Source: JAWWOL01 sp033851545 (lineage in GTDB: Bacteria; Actinomycetota; Actinomycetes; JAWWOL01). From it: 64,000 nt of DNA. The position numbers and the translations under genes are program-made. Below the pieces are notes generated by a model. That model was not told the DNA's origin. It saw nothing but the letters and a program-made list of their open reading frames with translations, and ran no database searches. The first letter of the stretch is position 1; each line of letters starts with the position of its first letter. The stretch covers positions 111,743 to 175,742 of the forward strand of contig JAWWOO010000041.1 in the NCBI GenBank assembly GCA_033851545.1. Direction: 5' to 3'. This document shows, piece after piece, positions 16,978-26,160 of this stretch.

Positions 16978-17608
16978 TTTCCTCAACCCCGTCAAGGGAT
17001 TCGGCGTCACCTTCGGCACCATGTTCAAGAAGGTGACCACCGAGCAGTACCCCGAGCACAAGAAGCCGACGGCGCCGCGCTACCACGGCCGGCACGTCCT
17101 CAACCGTCACCCGGACGGGCTGGAGAAGTGCATCGGCTGCGAGCTGTGCGCCTGGGCCTGCCCGGCCGACGCGATCTACGTCGAGGGTGCCGACAACGCC
17201 GAGGGGGCGCGGTTCTCGCCGGGTGAGCGCTACGGTGCGATCTACCAGATCAACTACCTGCGCTGCATCTTCTGCGGCATGTGCATCGAGGCCTGCCCGA
17301 CTCGTGCGCTGACGATGAGCAACGAGTACGAGCTTGCCGACGACAGCCGCCAGGACCTCATCTTCACCAAGGAGCAGCTGCTGGCGCCGCTCGCCCCCGG
17401 CATGGAGATGCCGCCGCACCCGATGCGGCTCGGCGACGACGAGCAGGCCTACTACGTCGGCAGCCGGACGACCGCACCGCAGCCCGGCCAGGCCGCCCAG
17501 GCCGCGATGGACAGCCTCAAGGCCGACGATGCCGCTCATGCGGCTCAGGCCGTGGCGGCCGGCGAGGGCGACTACAGTGCCGACATCTCCGACGGGAGCG
17601 CCCGGTGA
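16970..17608 (+). CDS. nuoI: NADH-quinone oxidoreductase subunit I (operon 1)
   Basis: The 212-residue TYKY subunit carries the N6a and N6b [4Fe-4S] clusters through two ferredoxin motifs, EKCIGCELCAWACPADAI and LRCIFCGMCIEACPTRAL, both with the canonical CxxCxxCxxxCP spacing. The C-terminal 60 residues are an acidic and Ala-rich extension. The GTG start at 16970 lies inside the end of nuoH (8-base overlap), and the stop overlaps the nuoJ GTG. Confidence 0.96.
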   Translation: MLDFLNPVKGFGVTFGTMFKKVTTEQYPEHKKPTAPRYHGRHVLNRHPDGLEKCIGCELCAWACPADAIYVEGADNAEGARFSPGERYGAIYQINYLRCIFCGMCIEACPTRALTMSNEYELADDSRQDLIFTKEQLLAPLAPGMEMPPHPMRLGDDEQAYYVGSRTTAPQPGQAAQAAMDSLKADDAAHAAQAVAAGEGDYSADISDGSAR

Positions 17609-18399
17609 CCTCGACCGTGCTGGCGCTGCAGAACGTGCAGACCGGCGAGGCCGTGACCTTCTGGATCGTCGCGCCGCTCGTCGTGCTGGCGGCGCTCGGG
17701 ATGATCCTGGTCCGCAGCGCCGTGCACTCGGCCCTGCTGCTGGCGGCGGTCATGCTCGGTCTCGCGGTGTTCTACGCCCTCGAGGACGCCCCGTTCCTGG
17801 CTGCGGTGCAGATCATCGTCTACACCGGCGCCGTGATGATGTTGTTCCTGTTCGTGCTGATGCTGGTCGGGGTCGACGCCTCCGACTCCCTGGTCGAGAC
17901 GATCAGGGGCCAGCGGGTCGCCGCGATGCTGGCCGGTGTCGCCTTCGCGTCGGCGGCGATCGTCGCCGTGTGGGCCGCGCTGGGCAACGTCAGGACGGTC
18001 GGACTGGCGTCGGCCAACGCCGACGGCAACCCGTTGGGGCTGGCCAAGCTGATCTTCCGCGACTACGTGTTCCCGTTCGAGGTCACCAGCGCGCTGCTGA
18101 TCACCGCCGCGCTCGGCGCGATGGTCCTGGCGCACCGCGAGCGGGTGGTGCCGCGGTTGTCCCAGCGCGAGCAGTCCCGGTTGCGCTTCTCAGGCGAACG
18201 GCCGTCTCCGCTGCCCGGGCCGGGCGTCTTCGCCAGGCACGACTCGATCGACACCCCGGCCCTGCTGCCCGACGGCAGCGTGGCGCCGGGCAGCGTCTCC
18301 CACGTGATCACCGAGGCCGGCGGCGACGGCGGCGCCTCGCTCGCCAGGGCCATCGTGCCGACTCTGCAGCTCGACGAGACCGAGGGGGAGCAGCCGTGA
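17605..18399 (+). CDS. nuoJ: NADH-quinone oxidoreductase subunit J (operon 1)
   Basis: This ND6-type membrane subunit has five predicted helices, and the VQIIVYTGAVMMLFLFVLML block near residues 70-90 is the pi-bulge helix linked to coupling of quinone chemistry to pumping. At 264 residues it has a polar tail of about 70 residues after the last helix. The GTG at 17605 overlaps the nuoI stop; the stop overlaps the nuoK GTG. Confidence 0.95.
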   Translation: MTSTVLALQNVQTGEAVTFWIVAPLVVLAALGMILVRSAVHSALLLAAVMLGLAVFYALEDAPFLAAVQIIVYTGAVMMLFLFVLMLVGVDASDSLVETIRGQRVAAMLAGVAFASAAIVAVWAALGNVRTVGLASANADGNPLGLAKLIFRDYVFPFEVTSALLITAALGAMVLAHRERVVPRLSQREQSRLRFSGERPSPLPGPGVFARHDSIDTPALLPDGSVAPGSVSHVITEAGGDGGASLARAIVPTLQLDETEGEQP

Positions 18400-18695
18400 C
18401 GCCGGAGAACTACCTCGGCCTGTCCGCGATCCTGTTCACGATCGGCGCTGTGGGCGTCCTCGTCCGCCGCAACGCGATCGTCATGTTCATGTCGGTCGAG
18501 CTGATGCTCAACGCCGTCAACCTGACCCTCGTCACGTTCTCGCGCATCAACGGCACCCTGGACGGCCAGGTCATCGCCTTCTTCGTGATGGTGGTCGCCG
18601 CGGCCGAGGTGGTCGTCGGCCTGGCCATCCTGATGGCGATCTACCGCACCCGCCGCTCGACCTCGGTCGACGACGCCAACCTGCTCAAGTACTGA
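18396..18695 (+). CDS. nuoK: NADH-quinone oxidoreductase subunit K (operon 1)
   Basis: The 99-residue ND4L subunit has three membrane helices with the two conserved membrane glutamates, one in SVELMLNAVNLTLV near residue 33 and one in AAAEVVVGLAILM near 69. Length equals the family norm. The GTG start overlaps the nuoJ stop by 4 bases. A 46-base gap separates it from nuoL. Confidence 0.97.
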   Translation: MTPENYLGLSAILFTIGAVGVLVRRNAIVMFMSVELMLNAVNLTLVTFSRINGTLDGQVIAFFVMVVAAAEVVVGLAILMAIYRTRRSTSVDDANLLKY

Positions 18696-18741
18696 TGGAC
18701 CGCCCGATGTCCGTTCCCCGACTGTCCCGGAGAGGTCAGCT

Positions 18742-20685
18742 GTGACGTCCGCCTCTGCCGAGCTCGTGAACTTCTCGGCGACCCACGCCACCGGCGTCTT
18801 CTCGGCAACCTGGCTCCTCGTGGGGTTCCCCATCGTGGGTGCGGCCGTCCTGCTGCTCGCCGGCCGGCGGGCCGACCGGTGGGGCCCCCTGCTCGGGGCC
18901 GCCATGCCGGTCGGCTCGTTCGTCTTCGCCCTCGTGCTGTTCTTCAGCATGCTCAGCCGCAACGGCCACGACCGCAGCCTCGACAACCACCTGTTCACCT
19001 GGATCCCGGTCAACGGGTTCCACGTCGACGCCTCGCTGCTCCTCGACCCGCTGTCCCTGACCTTCGTACTGCTGATCACCGGCGTCGGATCGCTGATCCA
19101 CATCTACTCGATCGGCTACATGAGCCACGACCCGGGACAGCGTCGCTTCTTCGGCTTCCTCAACCTGTTCGTCGCGGCGATGCTGATCCTGGTCCTCGCC
19201 GACAGCTATCTGCTGCTCTACGTGGGCTGGGAGGGCGTCGGTCTCGCGTCCTACCTGCTGATCGGGTTCTGGTACAACAAGCCGAGCGCGGCGGTCGCGG
19301 CCAAGAAGGCGTTCCTGGTCAACCGGGTCGGTGACGTCGGCCTGTCGATCGCGATCATGCTGATGTTCGTCGCTTTCGGCTCGACCTCGTTCGACGCGGT
19401 CTTCGGCGGCGCGCATCTCGCCTCGAGCGGAGTGCTGACCGCGATCGGGATCATGCTGCTGCTCGGAGCCTGCGGCAAGAGCGCCCAGTTCCCGCTGCAG
19501 ACCTGGCTGCTCGACGCCATGGAGGGCCCGACCCCGGTCTCGGCCCTCATCCACGCCGCGACCATGGTGACCGCCGGTGTCTACCTGGTGGCCAGGTCCA
19601 ACCCGATCTTCGACCGCTCGACGACGGCAGCCCTGATGGTCGCCATCGTCGGCGCCATCACGCTGACGATGGGCGCCATCATCGGCTGCGGCCACGACGA
19701 CATCAAGAAGGTGCTGGCTGCCTCGACGATGTCCCAGATCGGCTACATGATGCTTGCCGTCGGCATCGGCCCAGGCGCCTACGCGATCGGCATCATCCAC
19801 CTGCTGGCGCACGGGTTCTTCAAGGCCAACATGTTCCTCGGTGCCGGCTCGGTGATGCACGGCATGAACGACGAAGTGAACATGAGACGGTACGGCGGTC
19901 TGCGCAAGGTCATGCCGATCACGTTCTGGACCTTCGCCGCCGGCTACCTCGCCATCATCGGCTGCCCTCCGTTCTCCGGCTTCTGGACCAAGGACAAGAT
20001 CATCGAGGCGGCTTTCGACAAGGGCGGGACCTCGGGCTGGATCTTCGGCATCCTGGCACTGGTCGGCGCCGGGCTGACCGCGTTCTACATGACCCGGCTG
20101 ATGGCGATGACGTTCTTCGGCGAGAAGCGCTGGGCCGAGGGCACGCACCCGCATGAGTCGCCGCTGACCATGACCGTGCCGATGATGGCTCTCGCGGCTG
20201 CGTCGGTCGTCGGCGGCTACCTGCTGATCTTCGGCGGCGGTGTCCAGCACTGGCTCACACCGGTCGTCGGCAGCTCGGTGGAGGTGGGCGTACACACGGT
20301 CGATCCGACGGTGCTGAGCCTGCTCACCCTCGTCGTCGTGGCCGGCGGTGTCGCCGCGGGCTACTGGTTGTTCCAGGCCCGTACGGTCCCCGCGGTCGCC
20401 CCGGTGCCGGTCTCGCCGATCACCACGGCGGCCAGGCAGAGCCTGTACGGAGACGCCCTCAACGAGGCGCTGCTCATGCGTCCCGGCCAGTACCTCACCC
20501 GGTTCCTGATCTTCCTCGACGCGCGCGGCGTCGACGGGGCGGTCAACGGACTCGCCGCGTTGCTCGGCGGCGGATCGAGCCGAAGTCGACGGCTGCAGAC
20601 CGGATTCGTACGTTCCTATGCGCTGTCGATGCTGGGCGGCGCCACCGTCCTCGTCGCCGCGCTGCTGCTGGTGAGGATCGGATGA
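18742..20685 (+). CDS. nuoL: NADH-quinone oxidoreductase subunit L (operon 1)
   Basis: The 647-residue Mrp-type antiporter-like subunit lies at the distal end of the pumping arm. It has YVGWEGVGLASYLLIGFWY (conserved Glu near residue 161), the lysine-bearing GKSAQFPLQTWLLDAMEGPTP block (quoted in part) near 250-265 and HAATMVTAGVYLV following it. The C-terminal region forms the lateral helix and final membrane helix. GAGAGG precedes the GTG start at 18742 by 5 bases. Confidence 0.97.
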   Translation: MTSASAELVNFSATHATGVFSATWLLVGFPIVGAAVLLLAGRRADRWGPLLGAAMPVGSFVFALVLFFSMLSRNGHDRSLDNHLFTWIPVNGFHVDASLLLDPLSLTFVLLITGVGSLIHIYSIGYMSHDPGQRRFFGFLNLFVAAMLILVLADSYLLLYVGWEGVGLASYLLIGFWYNKPSAAVAAKKAFLVNRVGDVGLSIAIMLMFVAFGSTSFDAVFGGAHLASSGVLTAIGIMLLLGACGKSAQFPLQTWLLDAMEGPTPVSALIHAATMVTAGVYLVARSNPIFDRSTTAALMVAIVGAITLTMGAIIGCGHDDIKKVLAASTMSQIGYMMLAVGIGPGAYAIGIIHLLAHGFFKANMFLGAGSVMHGMNDEVNMRRYGGLRKVMPITFWTFAAGYLAIIGCPPFSGFWTKDKIIEAAFDKGGTSGWIFGILALVGAGLTAFYMTRLMAMTFFGEKRWAEGTHPHESPLTMTVPMMALAAASVVGGYLLIFGGGVQHWLTPVVGSSVEVGVHTVDPTVLSLLTLVVVAGGVAAGYWLFQARTVPAVAPVPVSPITTAARQSLYGDALNEALLMRPGQYLTRFLIFLDARGVDGAVNGLAALLGGGSSRSRRLQTGFVRSYALSMLGGATVLVAALLLVRIG

Positions 20686-22493
20686 GCACTGTTCCCTGGC
20701 TGACCATCATCGGAGCGGTCCCGCTGGTCGGGGCCCTGGTCGTCGCGACGCTGCCCCGCGACGCCGCCCCCGAGACAGAGGCCGAGCGCGAGCGGGAGTA
20801 CGCGCTGGCGGCCGCGCCGGCGAGCGCGGCCATCGAGGCCGAGCTCGAGGCTCGGATGGCCGACTACGACGAGCGGCACGGCAGCGACGTCGGTGACCTG
20901 CTGGACGCCGACGAGATCGACCGCGACGCGCGAGAGCGCGACGACCGCCTGGTCGACCGCCGCCCGGCCCAGGACCTGCTGGCCAAGCAGGTGGCGCTCG
21001 GCATCTCGCTGATCACGTTGGGCGTGGCGATCGCGATGTCGCTGCAGTTCAAGAACAACGGCGGCTTCCAGTTCGTCCAGACCTACGACTGGATCAAGGA
21101 CTTCGGCGTCCGCTACTCGGTCGGCGTCGACGGTATCGCCCTGGTGCTCATCGACCTGACCGCGATCCTGATGCCGATCGTCGTGCTGGCCGCGTGGGGT
21201 GAGGAAGAGCTGGGCGGGCGCAGCATCAAGGCCTACCTGGCCCTCTTGCTCGGGCTCGAGGCGGCGCTGATCGGTGCCTTCGCCGCGACCGACCTGTTCC
21301 TGTTCTACGTGTTCTTCGAGGTCATGCTGATCCCGATGTACTTCGTGATCGGCTCGTTCGGCACCAGTGCGGCGTCGGGCGCCCGGCGGTCGTACGCGGC
21401 CGTGAAGTTCCTGCTCTACAGCCTCTTCGGCGGTCTGCTGATGCTGGCGGCGGTCATCGGCCTCTATGTCTACGCCGGGCACAGCTTCCTGTTCGGCGAC
21501 CTTGCCGACCACGCGCCGGCGCTGTCCCACACCACCCAGAACGTCATCTTCCTCGGTTTCTTCATCGGGTTCGCCATCAAGGCGCCGCTGTGGCCGTTCC
21601 ACACCTGGCTGCCCGACGCCGCGGCCGAGGCGCCGACGTCCGGCGCGGTCATGCTGGTCGGCGTGATGGACAAGGTCGGCACGTTCGGCTTCATCCGCTG
21701 GACGCTTCCGCTGCTGCCCAAGGCGACCCACACGTTCGCGCCGCTGGTCCTGTCGCTCGCGGTGATCGGGATCTTCTACGGGGCCCTGCTCGCGGTCGGG
21801 CAGCGCGACCTCAAGCGACTGGTCTCGTACACCTCGATCGCGCACTTCGGCTTCATCGCCCTCGGCATCTTCGCCTTCACCTCGCAAGGCGGCACAGGGG
21901 CGACGCTCTACATGGTCAACCACGGCTTCTCCACCGGCGCGCTGTTCCTCGTCGTCGGCTTCCTGATCACCCGCCGCAAGAGCAGCCAGGTTGCCGACTT
22001 CGGCGGCGTACAGGCCGTGGCCCCGTGGCTTGCCGGCGCGTTCATCCTGGCCGGTCTGTCCAGCCTCGCGCTGCCTGGCACGAACAGCTTCGTGAGCGAG
22101 TTCCTCGTGCTGGTCGGCACTTTCACCCGCTACCGCGCCTTCGCGATCGTCGCCACCGTGGGCATCGTGCTGGCGGCGCTCTACATCCTGCTCGTCATCC
22201 AGCGCACCATGCACGGCCCGCTCAACGAGTCCAACCGTGGGTTCTCCGACCTCAGCCTTCGCGAGGCGTGGGTGATTGCACCTGTGCTCGTGCTCATCCT
22301 GGTGCTCGGCGTCTACCCCAAGCCGGTCATCGACGCGATCAACCCGGCGGTCAAGGCCACGCTGTGCGCCAACGGCCGCACCGACCCCGCGCCGACCCAC
22401 CCCCAGCAGTCGGTCACCAGCCCGGTCTCCGCGCGCTTCGACTCGTGCACCACCACATCGACCGACTCCGTCGGGACCGGAGGCACCAAGTGA
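20682..22493 (+). CDS. nuoM: NADH-quinone oxidoreductase subunit M (operon 1), with charged insertion
   Basis: This antiporter-like subunit has the expected core: FFEVMLIPMYFVIG with the conserved Glu, IKAPLWPFHTWLPDA with the key Lys, and LVSYTSIAHFGFIALG. It is 603 residues long, against about 500 usual. After the first membrane helix, residues ~25-102 (20754-20988) form a strongly charged, helix-prone insertion (segments such as EAEREREYALAAAP and EIDRDARERDDRL), and the C-terminus ends in a Thr/Ser-rich tail. ATG 20682 overlaps the nuoL stop. Confidence 0.96.
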   Translation: MSTVPWLTIIGAVPLVGALVVATLPRDAAPETEAEREREYALAAAPASAAIEAELEARMADYDERHGSDVGDLLDADEIDRDARERDDRLVDRRPAQDLLAKQVALGISLITLGVAIAMSLQFKNNGGFQFVQTYDWIKDFGVRYSVGVDGIALVLIDLTAILMPIVVLAAWGEEELGGRSIKAYLALLLGLEAALIGAFAATDLFLFYVFFEVMLIPMYFVIGSFGTSAASGARRSYAAVKFLLYSLFGGLLMLAAVIGLYVYAGHSFLFGDLADHAPALSHTTQNVIFLGFFIGFAIKAPLWPFHTWLPDAAAEAPTSGAVMLVGVMDKVGTFGFIRWTLPLLPKATHTFAPLVLSLAVIGIFYGALLAVGQRDLKRLVSYTSIAHFGFIALGIFAFTSQGGTGATLYMVNHGFSTGALFLVVGFLITRRKSSQVADFGGVQAVAPWLAGAFILAGLSSLALPGTNSFVSEFLVLVGTFTRYRAFAIVATVGIVLAALYILLVIQRTMHGPLNESNRGFSDLSLREAWVIAPVLVLILVLGVYPKPVIDAINPAVKATLCANGRTDPAPTHPQQSVTSPVSARFDSCTTTSTDSVGTGGTK

Positions 22494-24040
22494 CAACGGC
22501 AGTCGCTGCCGCCGCCATCGCGGCGCCGCACCTCCAGTACCGCGCGCTGCTGCCCATCCTGATCGTGCTGGGCGTTGCCACTGTCGGCGTGCTCGTCGAG
22601 GCGCTCGTTCCGGCCGAGGCCCGCCGTAACACGCAGCTGACGCTGAGTCTCGGCGGGTTGGTGGCGGCCTTCGTCGCGGTGGTGGCCAACCACGACCGGG
22701 CCGCCGTGGTCGCGCAGGGCATGGTCGCCCAGGACAAGCCGACGCTGTTCCTCCAGGGCACCATCCTGCTGCTGGCGTTCCTCAGCTTTCTGTTCATGGC
22801 CGAGAAGTCGCTCGACGCCGGCGGCGGGGCGTTCGTCGGCCAGGCCTCCACGCTGCCCGGCTCCTCCGACGAGCGCCTGGTGATGGCCTCCGGCCGCGAG
22901 CAGACCGAGCTCTTCCCGCTCGCGATGTTCGCGGTCGGCGGCATGCTGCTGTTCCCCGCATCCAACAACCTGCTGCTGATGTTTGTCGCCCTCGAGGTCT
23001 TCTCGCTGCCGCTCTACCTGCTCTGCGGGCTGGCCCGGCGCCGCCGGCTGCTCTCGCAGGAGGCGGCGATGAAGTACTTCCTGCTCGGCGCCTTCTCCTC
23101 CGCCTTCTTCCTGTACGGCATCGCGCTGGTCTACGGCTTCGCGCACTCGGTCGACCTGGGTGCCGTACGGGCCGCGGCGAGCCACACCCAGTCGGACACC
23201 CTGCTCTTCGCCGGTGTCGCGCTGATCGCGGTCGGCCTGCTGTTCAAGGTGAGCGCCGTGCCGTTCCACAGCTGGACCCCGGACGTCTACCAGGGTGCGC
23301 CGACGCCGATCACGGCCTTCATGGGCGCCTGCACCAAGGTCGCCGCGTTCGGGGCACTGCTGCGGGTGTTCTACGTCGGCTTCGGCCCGCTGCGGTGGGA
23401 TGTCCGCCCGGTGCTGTGGGCAGTCGCCATCCTCACCATGGTGGTCGGCTCGCTGCTGGCGCTGACGCAGACCGACGTCAAGCGGATGCTGGCCTACTCC
23501 TCGATCGCGCACGCGGGCTTCCTGCTGACCGGCCTGCTGGCCTACAACGCCAACGGCCTGGCCGGGACGATGTTCTACCTGCTGACCTACGGTTTCTCGA
23601 CGGTGGGTGCGTTCGCCATCGTCTCCCTGGTGCGCGACGCCGACGGCGAGGCGACCCACCTCTCGCAGTGGCGCGGTCTGGGCAGGCGTTCGCCGGCGAT
23701 GGCTGGGGCCTTCACGCTGTTCCTGCTCGGCCTCGCGGGCATCCCGCTGACCTCCGGTTTCATGGGGAAGTACGCCGTGTTCCTGGCCGCGATCGACGGT
23801 GGCGCCACCCCGGTCGTCATCGTCGGTCTGGTCGCGTCCGGCGTAGCGGCGTTCTTCTACGTACGGGTGATCGTGCTGATGTACTGGCAGGACCCGGCGC
23901 CCGACGGCCCCACGGTCGCCGTCCCCAGCGTGCTGACCAACGCGGCGATCGCGATCTCGGTGGCCGTCACGGTCGTCCTCGGTGTGTGGCCCCAGTCGGT
24001 CCTCGACCTGGCCCACCAGGCGGGCCCGTTCCTGCCCTGA
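22490..24040 (+). CDS. nuoN: NADH-quinone oxidoreductase subunit N (operon 1)
   Basis: The 516-residue antiporter-like subunit completes operon 1. Core motifs are FVALEVFSLPLYLLCGLARR near residue 165 with the conserved Glu, FKVSAVPFHSWTPDVYQGAP near 250-269 with the key Lys, and MLAYSSIAHAGFLLTGLLAY near 330. The GTG at 22490 overlaps the nuoM stop by 4 bases. After the stop there are 93 bases before the polyprenyl synthase, with a TAGATT at 24066 that could be a -10 box. Confidence 0.96.
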   Translation: MTTAVAAAAIAAPHLQYRALLPILIVLGVATVGVLVEALVPAEARRNTQLTLSLGGLVAAFVAVVANHDRAAVVAQGMVAQDKPTLFLQGTILLLAFLSFLFMAEKSLDAGGGAFVGQASTLPGSSDERLVMASGREQTELFPLAMFAVGGMLLFPASNNLLLMFVALEVFSLPLYLLCGLARRRRLLSQEAAMKYFLLGAFSSAFFLYGIALVYGFAHSVDLGAVRAAASHTQSDTLLFAGVALIAVGLLFKVSAVPFHSWTPDVYQGAPTPITAFMGACTKVAAFGALLRVFYVGFGPLRWDVRPVLWAVAILTMVVGSLLALTQTDVKRMLAYSSIAHAGFLLTGLLAYNANGLAGTMFYLLTYGFSTVGAFAIVSLVRDADGEATHLSQWRGLGRRSPAMAGAFTLFLLGLAGIPLTSGFMGKYAVFLAAIDGGATPVVIVGLVASGVAAFFYVRVIVLMYWQDPAPDGPTVAVPSVLTNAAIAISVAVTVVLGVWPQSVLDLAHQAGPFLP

Positions 24041-24133
24041 CCGGGGGCGACCCGAGGCCGCGCGGGTAGATTGCACGGCAGGGGCGGCCGGCGTCCCACC
24101 CGAATCAGCCCCTCGACAGGGAGCAGTGCTCCA

Positions 24134-25144
24134 GTGACCGACACCGCGCACCAGCCCAGCACCCTGGGTCTCGTGTTCGCCGACGCCGAGCTCGAACGTG
24201 AGCTCCGCGGCGGGCTGGTTGCGGTCGAGGAGCAATTGCGCGAGGCGGTCAAGAGCAGCTACCCGTTCGTCACCGAGACCTCGCTGCACCTGGTCGACGC
24301 CGGCGGCAAGCGCTTCCGTCCGCTGCTGGTGCTGCTGGCCGCCCAGTTCGGCGACGCGGCCGCGCCCGGCGTGGTGCCCTCTGCGGTGGTCGTCGAGCTG
24401 ACCCATCTGGCGACGCTCTACCACGACGACGTGATGGACGAGGCGGCGCTGAGGCGGGGCGCCGTGAGTGCCAACTCGCGCTGGGGCAACAGCATCGCGA
24501 TCCTCACCGGCGACTTCCTGTTCGCCCGGGCGTCGGACATCCTGGCCGACCTGGGCCCGGACTGCGTACGGATCCAGGCGCGCACCTTCGAACGCCTGGT
24601 GCACGGGCAGATCCGCGAGACGGTGGGGGCCGACGTCGACGGCGACCCGATCGAGCACCACCTGCGGGTCCTCGCCGACAAGACCGGCTCCCTGATCGGC
24701 ACCTCGGCGCGGTTCGGGGCGATGCTGGCCGGCGCGGACGAGGGCACCGCCGAGATCCTCACCCGCTACGGCGAACGGATCGGGGTGGCCTTCCAGCTCT
24801 CCGACGACCTCCTCGACGTGGTCGGCGAGACCGGACAGTCCGGCAAGACCCCGGGCACCGACCTGCGTGAGGGCATCGCCACCCTGCCGGCGCTGCTGCT
24901 GTCCCGCACCATCGATCCCGGGTCCGAACGCTTGCGCTCGTTGCTGTCCGGCCCGATCGAGGACGACGACGAGGTCGAGGAGGCGCTCGCCCTGCTTCGG
25001 GCGCACCCGGTGCTGGACGAGGCCCGTGACGTGCTGCGCGGGTGGGCAGACGACGCTCTGGCCGCCATCGCCCCGCTGCCGGCCGGCTCGGCCAAGTCGG
25101 CCCTGGCGGCCCTCACCGAGTTCGTCGTCGCCCGGACCGGCTGA
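24134..25144 (+). CDS. Polyprenyl diphosphate synthase
   Basis: The 336-residue all-trans polyprenyl diphosphate synthase condenses isopentenyl diphosphate onto an allylic primer. The first Asp-rich motif is in LYHDDVMDEA (near residue 97), the second in FQLSDDLLDVVG (near 221), and GGKRFRPLL (near 57) is the substrate-binding start of the family. Its place right after nuo and beyond menG and the MenJ-like gene suggests it makes the menaquinone side chain, as proposed for mycobacterial grcC1-type genes. Chain length cannot be told. The GTG at 24134 was chosen over earlier frame starts in the gap. Confidence 0.92.
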   Translation: MTDTAHQPSTLGLVFADAELERELRGGLVAVEEQLREAVKSSYPFVTETSLHLVDAGGKRFRPLLVLLAAQFGDAAAPGVVPSAVVVELTHLATLYHDDVMDEAALRRGAVSANSRWGNSIAILTGDFLFARASDILADLGPDCVRIQARTFERLVHGQIRETVGADVDGDPIEHHLRVLADKTGSLIGTSARFGAMLAGADEGTAEILTRYGERIGVAFQLSDDLLDVVGETGQSGKTPGTDLREGIATLPALLLSRTIDPGSERLRSLLSGPIEDDDEVEEALALLRAHPVLDEARDVLRGWADDALAAIAPLPAGSAKSALAALTEFVVARTG

Positions 25145-25148
25145 ACCG

Positions 25149-26045
25149 GTGCGCGTTGCGGTCATCGGGCTGGGAGACATCGCCCGCAAGGCTTACCTGC
25201 CGGTTCTCGCCACGCTGCCCGGCGTCCAGCTCCACCTCGTCACCCGCAACAGCGGCGTGCTGGCCGACCTCGCCGGCCGCTACCGGCCGGCCGCGGTGTC
25301 GACGACGGTCGAGCAGGCCATCGACGACGGCGTCGATGCCGCGTTCGTCCACGCCGCCACCGTTGCCCACCCGGCGATCGTCGGAGCGCTGCTCGACGCC
25401 GGCATCCCCACCTTCGTCGACAAGCCGCTCACCGACTCCTACCCGACCTCGGCGGCCTTGGTCGGGCAGGCCGAGCGCTCGGGCGTGAGCCTGATGGTCG
25501 GGTTCAACCGGCGCTACGCCCCGGCCCACCTCGTGGCCCACGCCATGGCCAGCCGCGATCTGGTGATCTACCAGAAGCACCGGCCCCGGATGGCTCCCGA
25601 GCTGCCCCGCCCGATGGTGTTCGACGACTTCATCCACGTGGCCGACACCCTGCGGTTCTTCGCACCCGGCCCGATCAAGACCGAGAGCATCTCCTCCGGC
25701 GGCGGGGACGGAGCGCTCGAGTGGGTCTCGTTGCTGCTCGCAGGCGAGGGCTTCTCCTGCTTCGGTTCGATGCACCGGGGGAGCGGCGCGGCCGAGGAGG
25801 CGCTCGAGGTCGTCGGTGGCGGCCGCAAGACCAAGGTCATCGACCTGGGTGACGTGGTCGAGTTCGACGGGTCCGAGCGGCTGCGGCGTCGACCCGGCTG
25901 GGCCGGCGCCCCCGAGACCCGCGGGTTCACCGCGATGTGCGCGAGGTTCCTCGACGCCGTACGCGAAGGCGAGGTGCTCTCGGCTGCCGATGCCCTCGAG
26001 ACGCACAGTCTCTGCGAGCGGATCGTCACCGCCGTCTCGCACTGA
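25149..26045 (+). CDS. Gfo/Idh/MocA family oxidoreductase
   Basis: This 298-residue protein has an N-terminal NAD(P)-binding Rossmann fold (VAVIGLGDIARKAYLPVL from residue 3) and the family's FVDKPLTDSY segment (near residue 92), followed by GFNRRYAP in the C-terminal domain. Family enzymes oxidise or reduce sugars, inositols and similar compounds; substrate is unknown. The GTG at 25149 is only 4 bases after the polyprenyl synthase stop, so they are probably cotranscribed, though a functional link is not evident. A 57-bp palindromic region follows the stop. Confidence 0.87.
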   Translation: MRVAVIGLGDIARKAYLPVLATLPGVQLHLVTRNSGVLADLAGRYRPAAVSTTVEQAIDDGVDAAFVHAATVAHPAIVGALLDAGIPTFVDKPLTDSYPTSAALVGQAERSGVSLMVGFNRRYAPAHLVAHAMASRDLVIYQKHRPRMAPELPRPMVFDDFIHVADTLRFFAPGPIKTESISSGGGDGALEWVSLLLAGEGFSCFGSMHRGSGAAEEALEVVGGGRKTKVIDLGDVVEFDGSERLRRRPGWAGAPETRGFTAMCARFLDAVREGEVLSAADALETHSLCERIVTAVSH

Positions 26046-26103
26046 CGGCCGCTCGTACTGTCGAGGGCTGCCCGGGCCGGTCCGGCCAGCTGCCCGCCCG
26101 CGA

Positions 26104-26160
26104 CGATAGCGGCGCTATCGGCGCCCAGAGCCGCGGAAACCGACGACAGCGCCGCTATCG
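26104..26160. repeat. Paired palindromes after the Gfo/Idh gene
   Basis: CGATAGCGGCGCTATCG (26104-26120) is itself a near-perfect palindrome. A one-mismatch reverse copy, CGACAGCGCCGCTATCG, ends at 26160. The two can pair into one long stem of 17 bp with a 23-base loop, or fold separately. The 280-base gap between stop 26045 and the next start holds nothing else recognisable. A transcript-end function is plausible. Confidence 0.5.

Noticed and set aside
16673..17539. Minus-strand frame opposite nuoI
   Set aside because: Arg/Gly-rich antisense of a ferredoxin-motif gene; NuoI is certain on the plus strand.
22313..25189. Very long open frame (958 codons) on the minus strand opposite nuoM, nuoN and the polyprenyl synthase
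   Set aside because: Composition is Arg/Gly/Gln/His-rich shadow sequence typical of the antisense strand of high-GC genes, and the plus strand has clear complex I proteins.
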